Shown piece after piece: positions 48,363 through 56,381 of a DNA stretch of 64,000 bases. Position 1 is the first letter of the stretch; the number at the start of each line of letters is the position of its first letter. The stretch comes from Chromatium weissei. Lineage in GTDB: Bacteria; Pseudomonadota; Gammaproteobacteria; Chromatiales; Chromatiaceae. The translations under genes were made by a program, and so were the position numbers. The notes beneath the pieces are model-generated. The model worked only from the letters and a program-made list of their open reading frames with translations. It was not told the origin of the DNA and did no database searches. The stretch lies in the NCBI RefSeq assembly GCF_016583765.1, contig NZ_NRRR01000001.1:496001-560000 (forward strand), given 5' to 3'.

Positions 48363-49147
48363 AGCGGTTAATGAATAATGGACAGCGTTATTGGATTACT
48401 TTTGCGACCATTTTAACCAAAGAAATTTTGCGCTTTACGCGCATTTGGGTGCAAACCATTCTGCCTTCAGTTGTCACCACCACGCTGTATTTCGTGATTT
48501 TCGGTCATTTAATTGGTGATCGCATTGGTGAAATGAACGGCTTTGCTTATTTAGATTTTATTGTGCCGGGCTTGGTGTTAATGAGTCTAATTACCAATGC
48601 GTATTCCAATGTGGTGTCATCATTTTATAGCAGCAAATTCTCACGTTATATTGAAGAACTGTTGATTTCACCCGCGCCCAATTGGATTATTTTAGCGGGT
48701 TATGTCACGGGTGGAGTGGCACGAGGATTAGTGGTTGGTAGTTCAGTGTTAATTGTGGCGCTGATTTTTACCGACATTCATATTGCACATCCCGGCATCA
48801 TGCTGTTAATTTGTATTATGACCGCAACCTTATTTTCACTCGGCGGTTTCATTAACGCGATCTATGCAAATAGTTTTGATGATATTTCAATCGTGCCAAT
48901 TTTTGTTTTAACTCCGCTGACTTATTTGGGCGGAGTGTTTTATTCTATTGATTTATTAGCGCCCATTTGGCAAACACTATCGTTGGCAAATCCGGTACTC
49001 TATATGGTCAATGCGTTTCGCTATGGCTTATTGGGCGTGAGCGATATTCCGCTGAATATCGCATTTGGAATGATTTCTATCTTTATTATTGCGTTAACCG
49101 CATTGAGTTTAAATTTACTGCGACGCGGCGTGGGAATTAAAACCTAA
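48359..49147 (+). CDS. ABC-2 type exporter, permease (YadH-like)
   Basis: 262 residues with about six membrane helices and the ABC-2 signature PLTYLGGVFYSIDLLP-like segment (here PLTYLGGVFYSIDLLAPIW). Starts on the ATGA overlapping the ATPase stop. Forms an exporter with it; substrate unknown. A bidirectional terminator follows. Confidence 0.92.
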   Translation: MKRLMNNGQRYWITFATILTKEILRFTRIWVQTILPSVVTTTLYFVIFGHLIGDRIGEMNGFAYLDFIVPGLVLMSLITNAYSNVVSSFYSSKFSRYIEELLISPAPNWIILAGYVTGGVARGLVVGSSVLIVALIFTDIHIAHPGIMLLICIMTATLFSLGGFINAIYANSFDDISIVPIFVLTPLTYLGGVFYSIDLLAPIWQTLSLANPVLYMVNAFRYGLLGVSDIPLNIAFGMISIFIIALTALSLNLLRRGVGIKT

Positions 49148-49173
49148 ACATGCAAACACGAATACTGCGGGCG

Positions 49174-49202
49174 AAAAAAAACCGGCTACTGCCGGTTTTT
49201 TT
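49174..49202. terminator. Bidirectional intrinsic terminator between ABC permease and rpsT
   Basis: AAAAAAACCGGC (49175-49186), loop TACT, GCCGGTTTTTTT (49191-49202): perfect 12-bp stem with T-runs in both directions, between converging genes. Confidence 0.92.
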
Positions 49203-49206
49203 GAAT

Positions 49207-49470
49207 TCAGACCATTGCCTTGATATGGGCGTTGAGTCGGCTCTTATGTCGCGCTGCTTTATTCATGTGAATTAAACCTTTGCGAGCGGCGCGATCAATA
49301 CGTGGCACTGCTTCTTTATAGGCGTTCGTTGCTGCTTCTTTATCTTCTGCTCGAATCGCTTTAATGACCTTTTTAATAAAGGTGCGCAGCGTGCTGCGCT
49401 GTGCTGCATTACGTTGACGACGAACTTCAGACTGACGGGCGCGTTTACGAGCTTGAGGTGAATTAGCCAA
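49207..49470 (-). CDS. rpsT: 30S ribosomal protein S20
   Basis: 87 residues, Lys/Arg-rich helical protein binding 16S rRNA. Starts [14 protein letters not shown] as in other S20. The initiator is TTG, preceded by AGGAGACCGAA; UUG initiation of S20 is known from E. coli, where it supports translational autocontrol, and appears conserved here. Divergent from murJ, again as in E. coli. Confidence 0.97.
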   Translation of the reverse strand: MANSPQARKRARQSEVRRQRNAAQRSTLRTFIKKVIKAIRAEDKEAATNAYKEAVPRIDRAARKGLIHMNKAARHKSRLNAHIKAMV

Positions 49471-49620
49471 TTCGGTCTCCTAAAATCTGGCTGTTGAAAT
49501 CAGTATTTAATGGCGTTTAAGACCGCGCATCGTCCCTAAGTTTGCACGGGTTGTCAATCATTTGATTTCTGCCAATCCACTGATCCGCACAATCAATTTA
49601 ACGTTTTTACGGAGTATTTT

Positions 49621-51153
49621 GTGTCTTCACTCATCACCGCGTTAACCACCGTTGGCGGCAATACACTGTTATCACGAGTACTCGGTTTCGTGCGCGATTT
49701 AGTCATCGCTCGCGTGTTTGGCGCAGATGCGGGCACTGATGCCTTTTTTGTCGCCTTCAAAATTCCCAATTTCATGCGCCGACTGTTCGCCGAAGGCGCA
49801 TTTTCAATGGCATTTGTGCCGGTGCTCAACGAATACCGCGAGCAACAAAGTCCAATTGCACTCAAAACCTTTATTGATGACACGGCTGGACTGCTCGGCG
49901 CAGCATTATTGTTAACCACCCTAATCGGCATTCTTTTCGCACCGCTACTCGTACTGCTATTTGCACCCGGTTTTATTGGTGATTCCGCACAACATGAACT
50001 CGCCACTCGCTTGTTACAACTCACTTTTCCATATTTATTCTTCATTTCATTAACTGCTTTAGCGGGCAGCATTTTGAATACGTACAACCGCTTTGGTATT
50101 CCCGCATTCACGCCGGTTTTACTCAATCTCAGTTTAATTGGCTGCGCACTGTGGCTCGCACCGTACATGACCGAACCAATTAGCGCATTAGCTTGGGGTG
50201 TATTGATTGCTGGTGTCGCGCAATTGGCATTGCAAATTCCATTTCTCTATCAACTTCGTTTATTGCCGCGCCCGCGTTTTAATCGACACAATTTCGGTGT
50301 TCGGCGCGTTCTCAATTTAATGGGACCTGCATTATTTGGCGTTTCCATTGCACAAATCAGCCTATTATTGAATACGCTATTAGCCTCATTTTTAGTCAGC
50401 GGCAGCATTTCATGGCTCTATTATTCCGACCGATTGATGGAATTTCCGCTGGGAATTCTCGCCGTCACGCTCGGCACGGTGATGTTGCCGCACCTCTCGC
50501 AGCGCCATGCCGCAAACGATCCGACGGCGTTTTCGCACACGCTTGACTGGGCACTGCGCTGGATTGTGCTGCTCGGCGTTCCGGCGGCAGTCGGTTTATT
50601 AACGCTGGCGGGTCCGCTGATGGCCACGCTGTTTTATTCCGGTGAATTTGGTGCGGATGATGTGACGATGGCGAGCCACAGCTTAATGGCGTATGCCCTT
50701 GGTTTAGTTGGATTTATGGCGATTAAAATTCTCGCCACCGGCTATTACGCTCGTCAAGACATGCAGACACCGGTACGCATTGCGGCTCGCGCCCTGCTGA
50801 TTGGCATGGTCTGCAATCTGATTTTGATGGTGCCGTTGGGTCACGTTGGGCTGGCGTTGGGCACAACGATTGCGGCGTTGCTGGATGCCGGATTATTACT
50901 GCATGGTCTTGTTAAAACACGAATTTTGCGTCCGCAACCCGGTTGGTTGGCACTGCTCGTGCGCAGCGGATTAGCGAATATCGCAATGGGCGGATTGCTA
51001 TTTATTGGTACGGGCGCAATTGCGGATTGGCTCGTGCTAACGACGAGTGAACGTGCATGGCAATTGCTATTGTGGATTATTGCGGGCGGCGCGATTTATA
51101 TCGGAACATTATTGATACTGGGTGTACGTCCACAGCATCTAAAAGCGCATTGA
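49621..51153 (+). CDS. murJ: Lipid II flippase MurJ (MviN)
   Basis: 510 residues, about 14 membrane helices, MOP superfamily. Moves lipid II across the inner membrane for peptidoglycan synthesis. N-terminus GGNTLLSRVLGFVRDLVIAR and FRRLFAEGAFS-like segment FMRRLFAEGAFSMAFVPV are diagnostic. The start is GTG with CGGAG nine bases upstream. Confidence 0.96.
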   Translation: MSSLITALTTVGGNTLLSRVLGFVRDLVIARVFGADAGTDAFFVAFKIPNFMRRLFAEGAFSMAFVPVLNEYREQQSPIALKTFIDDTAGLLGAALLLTTLIGILFAPLLVLLFAPGFIGDSAQHELATRLLQLTFPYLFFISLTALAGSILNTYNRFGIPAFTPVLLNLSLIGCALWLAPYMTEPISALAWGVLIAGVAQLALQIPFLYQLRLLPRPRFNRHNFGVRRVLNLMGPALFGVSIAQISLLLNTLLASFLVSGSISWLYYSDRLMEFPLGILAVTLGTVMLPHLSQRHAANDPTAFSHTLDWALRWIVLLGVPAAVGLLTLAGPLMATLFYSGEFGADDVTMASHSLMAYALGLVGFMAIKILATGYYARQDMQTPVRIAARALLIGMVCNLILMVPLGHVGLALGTTIAALLDAGLLLHGLVKTRILRPQPGWLALLVRSGLANIAMGGLLFIGTGAIADWLVLTTSERAWQLLLWIIAGGAIYIGTLLILGVRPQHLKAH

Positions 51154-51198
51154 CAATTGAATTGCTTTCAATTGATTTAGAAATAACCCAATTAAAAA

Positions 51199-51254
51199 AG
51201 TTGTCAGTCATCAGTAAAAACTACGTTTCGCGCTGAGAACTGACAACTGATAAC
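51199..51254. repeat. Dispersed inverted-repeat element (family 1), 56 bp
   Basis: Left arm AGTTGTCAGTCATCAGT (51199-51215); right arm ACTGACAACTGATAACT (51238-51254) is its imperfect inverse. It lies between converging murJ and metA and could fold into a terminator-like hairpin. Confidence 0.7.
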
Positions 51255-51266
51255 TAAATACATCTA

Positions 51267-52343
51267 CTACGCATTCCAACCCAATGCCAACGGATCACTT
51301 GAATTCACTTCTGCCATAAATGGCAACCGCCGATCATTATTCGTAACGCGATACACCAAACCCATCCAATTACCAATAACACCCTGCGCAGTATCATGCC
51401 ACGTATTATGCAACCGAGCAGTGATCCATTGTTCAGGAAATGGAGGAATCTCACGTCCCTGATCAATTGCCTCGTGCACCTGTTCTCGATATTCATCCAA
51501 AATTGCGCGAGCTTGCAATTCAAAATAATGATCGGGAAAAGGTGGATAATCGAGTCGTGTACCAGCAACAAATCGCTTAATTTCTCGCTGATATTCTTTC
51601 AATAACGAAATCATATCGTATTCAGGATGCCCTTGAAAAAACACCTGCCGAAAGCCATCAGCACTCACCGCCAAATGCACTCCAGCATCATCGCTTTCCG
51701 TTAATACATGCAATCCTGCCGCGTCGAATTGTGCACGACGAATATCATTAAAACGCGAATGCGGTACATCAAAACGCGTATTCACATCGCTCACCAATGG
51801 ATGTGTGCGTTCTACAACATGATGCGAATACACGCCCCAGCATTTAGTGGGTAATGGCTGACGTGTTTGTTGATAACGAAATTGCAATACCGCATGTGTT
51901 GCTAAACAGGAACACAGCGTTGAAGTCACACAATCATAAGCCCAATTCACCACTTCAATCAGTGGATTCCAAAATGGCTCCTGCGCTAAATTTGGTCCAC
52001 TAACATTTGCACCCGTAATAATTAACGCATCCAATCCCTCTTCACGAATTTTATCAAATGGCTCGTAATATCTTTGAATATAGACCTCCGCTTCTGCACT
52101 TCGTGCCAAGCCATTAAGCGTGAATGGATGTACATAAAATTGCGCAATTGGATTGCTTTGACCGACGAGTCGAAAGAATTGCCGTTCAGTCGCCATCAAT
52201 GCCGCATCTGGCATCATATTCAGCAAGCCAATATGCAGCTCACGAATGTCCTGTTGTAATGCACAATCCGGTTCAAGAATGCGTTGACCTTCTTTGCGTA
52301 ACCGTGAAAAAGTCGGTAAATCATTATGAGCAACGATAGGCAT
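51267..52343 (-). CDS. metA: Homoserine O-acyltransferase, MetA family
   Basis: 358 residues. Acylates homoserine with succinyl- or acetyl-CoA in methionine synthesis. Class-I glutamine-amidotransferase-like fold with nucleophile Cys in SCLATHAVL and catalytic His/Glu in FQGHPEYD; LLNMMPDAALMATERQFFRL is the family N-terminal signature (20 residues). Acyl specificity cannot be read off here. ATG 52343 after AGGA replaces the longer frame to 52436. The P-loop gene at 52372 lies directly upstream on the same strand. Confidence 0.95.
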   Translation of the reverse strand: MPIVAHNDLPTFSRLRKEGQRILEPDCALQQDIRELHIGLLNMMPDAALMATERQFFRLVGQSNPIAQFYVHPFTLNGLARSAEAEVYIQRYYEPFDKIREEGLDALIITGANVSGPNLAQEPFWNPLIEVVNWAYDCVTSTLCSCLATHAVLQFRYQQTRQPLPTKCWGVYSHHVVERTHPLVSDVNTRFDVPHSRFNDIRRAQFDAAGLHVLTESDDAGVHLAVSADGFRQVFFQGHPEYDMISLLKEYQREIKRFVAGTRLDYPPFPDHYFELQARAILDEYREQVHEAIDQGREIPPFPEQWITARLHNTWHDTAQGVIGNWMGLVYRVTNNDRRLPFMAEVNSSDPLALGWNA

Positions 52344-52371
52344 GAATGTATTTCCTAACGCAATTAAAAGA

Positions 52372-53253
52372 TTATATTTCGGCGCGAGGTAAATCAGTTG
52401 CTGGCGCAGTATCAGCGCGAGCAATGGCAGATTCAATTAACAGCAGAAAATCTTGTTCATCTCGCACACTGGCAACATCAATTGATGACACCGTATAACC
52501 ATGCGGTCGCGCAATGGCTTCATAACGTGGCACGCGTGAATGAAATAAACGCGGAAAAACCCAGCGCGTAAACGCATTGGGTTCAATTTCCGCAACGTAA
52601 TGTAAACCCTGTTCAGCTAAATAATCTACCAGCGCCGCTCGCAAGAACTCTGGTCGATAATAAAGCGGTTTAGGATCAGCTTGTGCTCGCTGAATCAATT
52701 TAATTTCATCCGCGGCTGGTACGCGGATATACAGAATTAAACTGTGTTTAGCAAGCAATTCAATAACACTCGAATCATCTAATTCACATAGGCTGCCACC
52801 GACATCATTAACCAAATGCGGATAGCCATAAATCTCACGGGATTTACGCACAAAATGCGGCACATCGTGCATCGCAGCAATTTCTGCTTGTCGATATAAT
52901 GCTTGTCGCCGACTGAATTCATTTAGCGGTAAACCATCGAATTCAGGATTACCCAGTTTACCGATAAAACTTAATACCGGACCGAGATCGTGAATCTTAA
53001 TGATATTGCGAATAGTAATCCAATCACGGCGCAATAAATCCCGCAAAAATGGATCGCGCATGGCTTGCGCTTTAATTAAATCTAAAATAGGTTCATCTAA
53101 ATAACGGGTTCCAATGCGATAATCACCCGAATAATGGAACCAATCACTGCGACGCAGCATTGCTGATAAATGCGTCTTTCCAACACCAGACATGCCCAGT
53201 AAGGTGACACATTTGTTTTTCCAAGCGCGGAATTCTTCAATTGTAAATTTCAA
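52372..53253 (-). CDS. P-loop NTPase of unknown function upstream of metA
   Basis: 293 residues with an N-terminal Walker A GMSGVGKTHLS (about 19-29) and an HYSGDYRIGTRYLDE segment; the later part is kinase- or nucleotidyl-binding-like (VNDVGGSLCELDD, LILYIRVP). The overall shape recalls shikimate- or gluconate-kinase-like P-loop proteins. The initiator appears to be TTG with CGGAG nine bases ahead. It is 28 bases before metA, so the two are likely one operon, but its substrate is unknown. Confidence 0.75.
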   Translation of the reverse strand: MKFTIEEFRAWKNKCVTLLGMSGVGKTHLSAMLRRSDWFHYSGDYRIGTRYLDEPILDLIKAQAMRDPFLRDLLRRDWITIRNIIKIHDLGPVLSFIGKLGNPEFDGLPLNEFSRRQALYRQAEIAAMHDVPHFVRKSREIYGYPHLVNDVGGSLCELDDSSVIELLAKHSLILYIRVPAADEIKLIQRAQADPKPLYYRPEFLRAALVDYLAEQGLHYVAEIEPNAFTRWVFPRLFHSRVPRYEAIARPHGYTVSSIDVASVRDEQDFLLLIESAIARADTAPATDLPRAEI

Positions 53254-53272
53254 GGATTAAAGCTCCGAATGA

Positions 53273-53300
53273 AGTTATCAGTTATCAGTTATCAGTTATC
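53273..53300. repeat. Heptamer tandem repeat AGTTATC x4
   Basis: Four perfect AGTTATC units (53273-53300). The stop codon of the downstream-strand Uma2 gene (TGA, 53294-53292) is inside them. The second Uma2 gene has only two units, so copy number varies. Confidence 0.85.
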
Positions 53301-53903
53301 AGTTTTCGCATTCTCATTCGGCAATGTTGTTGCCGATGATTTTAATGGTACATCTTCATACAAATCCGCAATTGCACAATGAAAATCAATACTCGTGAAT
53401 ATCAATTCATCGCCAGCATTAAACGAATACAATACCCATTGCTCTTCTGCATCACGGCGAAACACATCAACCGCCATGCACTCCGGTTTGATTAACACAT
53501 ATTCTTGTAATGATTCCAGTTGCTGATAATAGCCAAACTTGGCACTGTAATCATATGCAGCGGTTGATTTTGAGAGCACTTCAATAATTAAATTGGGATG
53601 ACGTTTCATTAACATCTCGCCAATATCTCGTGCATCGCAAGTCACAAAGACATCAGGATAAAAAAAGCTGTCCGCTGTATCAACGTGCACCTTCATATCC
53701 GAAATGAAAACACGGCATGGGCTGCCGCGCACATGTGAACGTAACAGCGTTGCTAAATTAAGCGCAATGGTGACATGCGTTTCATTTGCTCCGGCCATTG
53801 CAAAAACTTCGCCTACAACATATTCATGTTTAATTGGCGAATGTTTTTCCGCTTGCAGATATTCATCGGCAGTTATATTAAGACGTTCGGCAGTGTTTGG
53901 CAT
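53292..53903 (-). CDS. Uma2-family putative endonuclease (DUF820), copy A
   Basis: 203 residues, PD-(D/E)xK-type fold: conserved PDVFVTCD, then LIIEVLSKSTAAYDYSAKFG (20 residues) with the Glu and Lys, and a Tyr motif YYQQLESLQEYVLI. The family is common in multicellular or repeat-rich bacteria; biological role unsettled. Nearly identical to copy B, 642 bases away, except for residues around 48-55 (ALNLATLL against AGNLFSLL). The last codons KTDN and the stop come from repeat AGTTATC units. No strong ribosome-binding site. Confidence 0.88.
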   Translation of the reverse strand: MPNTAERLNITADEYLQAEKHSPIKHEYVVGEVFAMAGANETHVTIALNLATLLRSHVRGSPCRVFISDMKVHVDTADSFFYPDVFVTCDARDIGEMLMKRHPNLIIEVLSKSTAAYDYSAKFGYYQQLESLQEYVLIKPECMAVDVFRRDAEEQWVLYSFNAGDELIFTSIDFHCAIADLYEDVPLKSSATTLPNENAKTDN

Positions 53904-53928
53904 GGTTAGTTTTCTTTTAATAAAATGA

Positions 53929-53942
53929 AGTTATCAGTTATC
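53929..53942. repeat. Heptamer tandem repeat AGTTATC x2
   Basis: Two AGTTATC units (53929-53942) at the 3' end of Uma2 copy B, corresponding to the four-unit tract at 53273. Confidence 0.8.
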
Positions 53943-54545
53943 AGTTTTCGCATTCTCATTCGGCAATGTTGTTGCCGATGATTTTAATGGCACATCTTCA
54001 TACAAATCCGCAATTGCACAATGAAAATCAATACTCGTGAATATCAATTCATCGCCAGCATTAAACGAATACAATACCCATTGCTCTTCTGCATCACGGC
54101 GAAACACATCAACCGCCATGCACTCCGGTTTGATTAACACATATTCTTGTAATGACTCCAGTTGCTGATAATAGCCAAACTTGGCACTGTAATCATATGC
54201 AGCAGTTGATTTTGAGAGCACTTCAATAATTAAATTGGGATGACGTTTCATTAACATCTCGCCAATATCTCGTGCATCACAAGTCACAAAGACATCAGGA
54301 TAAAAAAAGCTGTCTGCTGTATCAACGTGCACCTTCATATCCGAAATGAAAACACGGCATGGGCTACCACGCACATGTGAACGTAAGAGTGAAAACAGAT
54401 TCCCTGCAATGGTGACATGCGTTTCATTTGCTCCGGCCATTGCAAAAACTTCGCCTGCAACATATTCATGTTTAATTGGCGAATGTTTTTCCGCTTGCAG
54501 ATATTCATCGGCAGTTATATTAAGACGTTCGGCAGTGTTTGACAT
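53934..54545 (-). CDS. Uma2-family putative endonuclease (DUF820), copy B
   Basis: 203 residues, upstream copy of the tandem pair. Same PD-(D/E)xK-like motifs as copy A. It has a strong ribosome-binding site (AAGGAG before ATG 54545), which copy A lacks, so B is probably the ancestral, better expressed gene and A the duplicate. Differences from A are mostly single synonymous changes plus one dense cluster at 54387-54405. Confidence 0.88.
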   Translation of the reverse strand: MSNTAERLNITADEYLQAEKHSPIKHEYVAGEVFAMAGANETHVTIAGNLFSLLRSHVRGSPCRVFISDMKVHVDTADSFFYPDVFVTCDARDIGEMLMKRHPNLIIEVLSKSTAAYDYSAKFGYYQQLESLQEYVLIKPECMAVDVFRRDAEEQWVLYSFNAGDELIFTSIDFHCAIADLYEDVPLKSSATTLPNENAKTDN

Positions 54546-54655
54546 ATTTCATCTCCTTCGGTGGTTATCTGATTCAATGATAATTCAGTTTAACCATCAA
54601 CGTCTAATCTCGGTTATTCTTACATCACCCCAATCAATTCACTGGAGAGTTCAAC

Positions 54656-55402
54656 ATGTGTAATACCTGCGGTTGTCAACATACGCACACGCACGACCAT
54701 TCAATTGCTAGTGAGCATAAACAGGTTGCAGTCGATGTATTGACTGGACTGTTATCAGAAAATGATCATCAGGCTGCGCATAATCGTGAACATTTTAATC
54801 ATCACGGCGTATTGGCACTTAATTTAATGTCATCGCCCGGCGCAGGTAAAACCAGTTTATTAGAAGCAACAATTGATGCGCTCGGTCATACGGTGCGAAT
54901 TGCCGTTATTGAAGGCGATTTAGAAACTGAAAATGATGCCGAGCGTATTCGTGCAAAAGGTGTTCCCGCAATTCAAATTACTACTGGTGGAGCCTGTCAT
55001 CTCGATGCACAACAGATTCATTCGGCTTTACATCAATTGAATTTGAATGACATTGATTTGTTATTTATTGAAAACGTCGGCAATTTAGTGTGTCCGGCAA
55101 GTTTCGATCTCGGTCAACATCACAACGTGACGCTGCTATCGGTGCCGGAAGGTGATGATAAACCTGCAAAATATCCGGTGATGTTTCGCGTTTCCGATTT
55201 GGTGCTGTGCACAAAAGCGGATTTGCTGCCTTTTTTGCCGGAATTTCAACCGGTTCGCGCCGAGCGGCATCTGCGCAATCTCGCCAGTTCCGCGCCGTTC
55301 GCCATCGTGTCCACGCGCAGCGGTGGCGATTTAGAACCCTGGCTCAATTGGTTGCAAACGACGCTCGCAGCACACAAAGCCGTTGATTTAACAGCGGAAT
55401 AA
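54656..55402 (+). CDS. hypB: Hydrogenase nickel incorporation GTPase HypB
   Basis: 248 residues. GTPase that helps load Ni into [NiFe]-hydrogenase (with HypA). N-terminal metal site MCNTCGCQ followed by a short His-rich tract (HTHTHDH), P-loop SSPGAGKTSLLE, switch IEGDLETENDAERI, and internal metal site residues in GGACHLDAQ and NLVCPASFDLG. GGAGAG precedes the ATG. No hypA, hypC-F or hydrogenase genes are within the window, so this is an isolated copy; it could also serve another Ni enzyme. Confidence 0.95.
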   Translation: MCNTCGCQHTHTHDHSIASEHKQVAVDVLTGLLSENDHQAAHNREHFNHHGVLALNLMSSPGAGKTSLLEATIDALGHTVRIAVIEGDLETENDAERIRAKGVPAIQITTGGACHLDAQQIHSALHQLNLNDIDLLFIENVGNLVCPASFDLGQHHNVTLLSVPEGDDKPAKYPVMFRVSDLVLCTKADLLPFLPEFQPVRAERHLRNLASSAPFAIVSTRSGGDLEPWLNWLQTTLAAHKAVDLTAE

Positions 55403-55410
55403 GCAAAACC

Positions 55411-56277
55411 ATGCTCAGTTATTTGCACGGCTTTCACGCCGGAAATCACGCCGATGTCTTCAAACACAGCGTTTTAACGTTGCTGTTGCAGACGTTCACG
55501 ACCAAACCTAAGCCATTGACTTATTTAGAAACTCACGCTGGCGCTGGCGTTTACGATCTCACCAGTGTGCAGGCGCACAAAACCGGCGAATATGGCGAGG
55601 GAATTGGGCGGTTATGGGCGCAAAAATCTGAATTTCCTGAACTTTTCGCCTATTTCAATGCCATTTCCGCGCTCAATGCGACGAATGAATGTGTGCGTTA
55701 TTCCGGCTCGCCGCAATTGGCGCAATTTTGTTTACGTGACGCTGACCGCTTGATTTTAATGGAATTACATCCGAAGGAAGCGCAAACGTTGCGTCACCAG
55801 CTCGGCAGCGATTCACGGATTCATATTCATCACCGCGATGGTTTTGAGGGTTTGCCGGCGTTATTGCCGCCCAAACCGTCGCGTGGCGTGGTGTTGATTG
55901 ATCCGCCATATGAACTAAAAACCGAAGTAAATCAGCTGGTTAAGTCGGTTGTTGCGGCGCATCAACGGTGGGCGAGCGGCTGTTATGTGATTTGGTATCC
56001 GCGTCTTGCCGTGCAACGCGATCAATCGGCGCAATTATTAAATCGATTGGCGCGGCATTTTTCCGAATTGTTAATTGCAGAACTTTGGACGCGACCGCAG
56101 GCAAATGATTTCGGAATGCACGGTTCAGGTCTCGTGTTCATCAATGCGCCTTGGCAATTTTCCTTGCAATTACAAGCACTTTTGCCGCGCTTGGCAGCAG
56201 TTTTGACCGTCACGCCGAATTCATTATCCAATTCCGGTTGGAGCATTAAAACCATCACCAATGCAAACAATCAATAG
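55411..56277 (+). CDS. rlmJ: 23S rRNA (adenine2030-N6)-methyltransferase
   Basis: 288 residues. SAM-dependent methyltransferase acting on A2030 of 23S rRNA. N-terminus MLSYLHGFHAGNHADVFKH is diagnostic; THAGAGVYDL is the SAM motif and IDPPYE the catalytic motif IV. 8 bases after hypB, hence possibly co-transcribed, though there is no functional link. Confidence 0.95.
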   Translation: MLSYLHGFHAGNHADVFKHSVLTLLLQTFTTKPKPLTYLETHAGAGVYDLTSVQAHKTGEYGEGIGRLWAQKSEFPELFAYFNAISALNATNECVRYSGSPQLAQFCLRDADRLILMELHPKEAQTLRHQLGSDSRIHIHHRDGFEGLPALLPPKPSRGVVLIDPPYELKTEVNQLVKSVVAAHQRWASGCYVIWYPRLAVQRDQSAQLLNRLARHFSELLIAELWTRPQANDFGMHGSGLVFINAPWQFSLQLQALLPRLAAVLTVTPNSLSNSGWSIKTITNANNQ

Positions 56278-56381
56278 CAGCACAATTGATTGTTCATCGT
56301 TGCCAATTCGCAATGAATTGATTTGCGAATTGGTCGATAAACTATTCAACAATTCGTTATTTAATTACCGAGGATTTTAAG

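Noticed and set aside
53273-53942. CRISPR-like array from the AGTTATC units
   Set aside because: Units are 7 bp, directly abutting, without spacers or cas genes.
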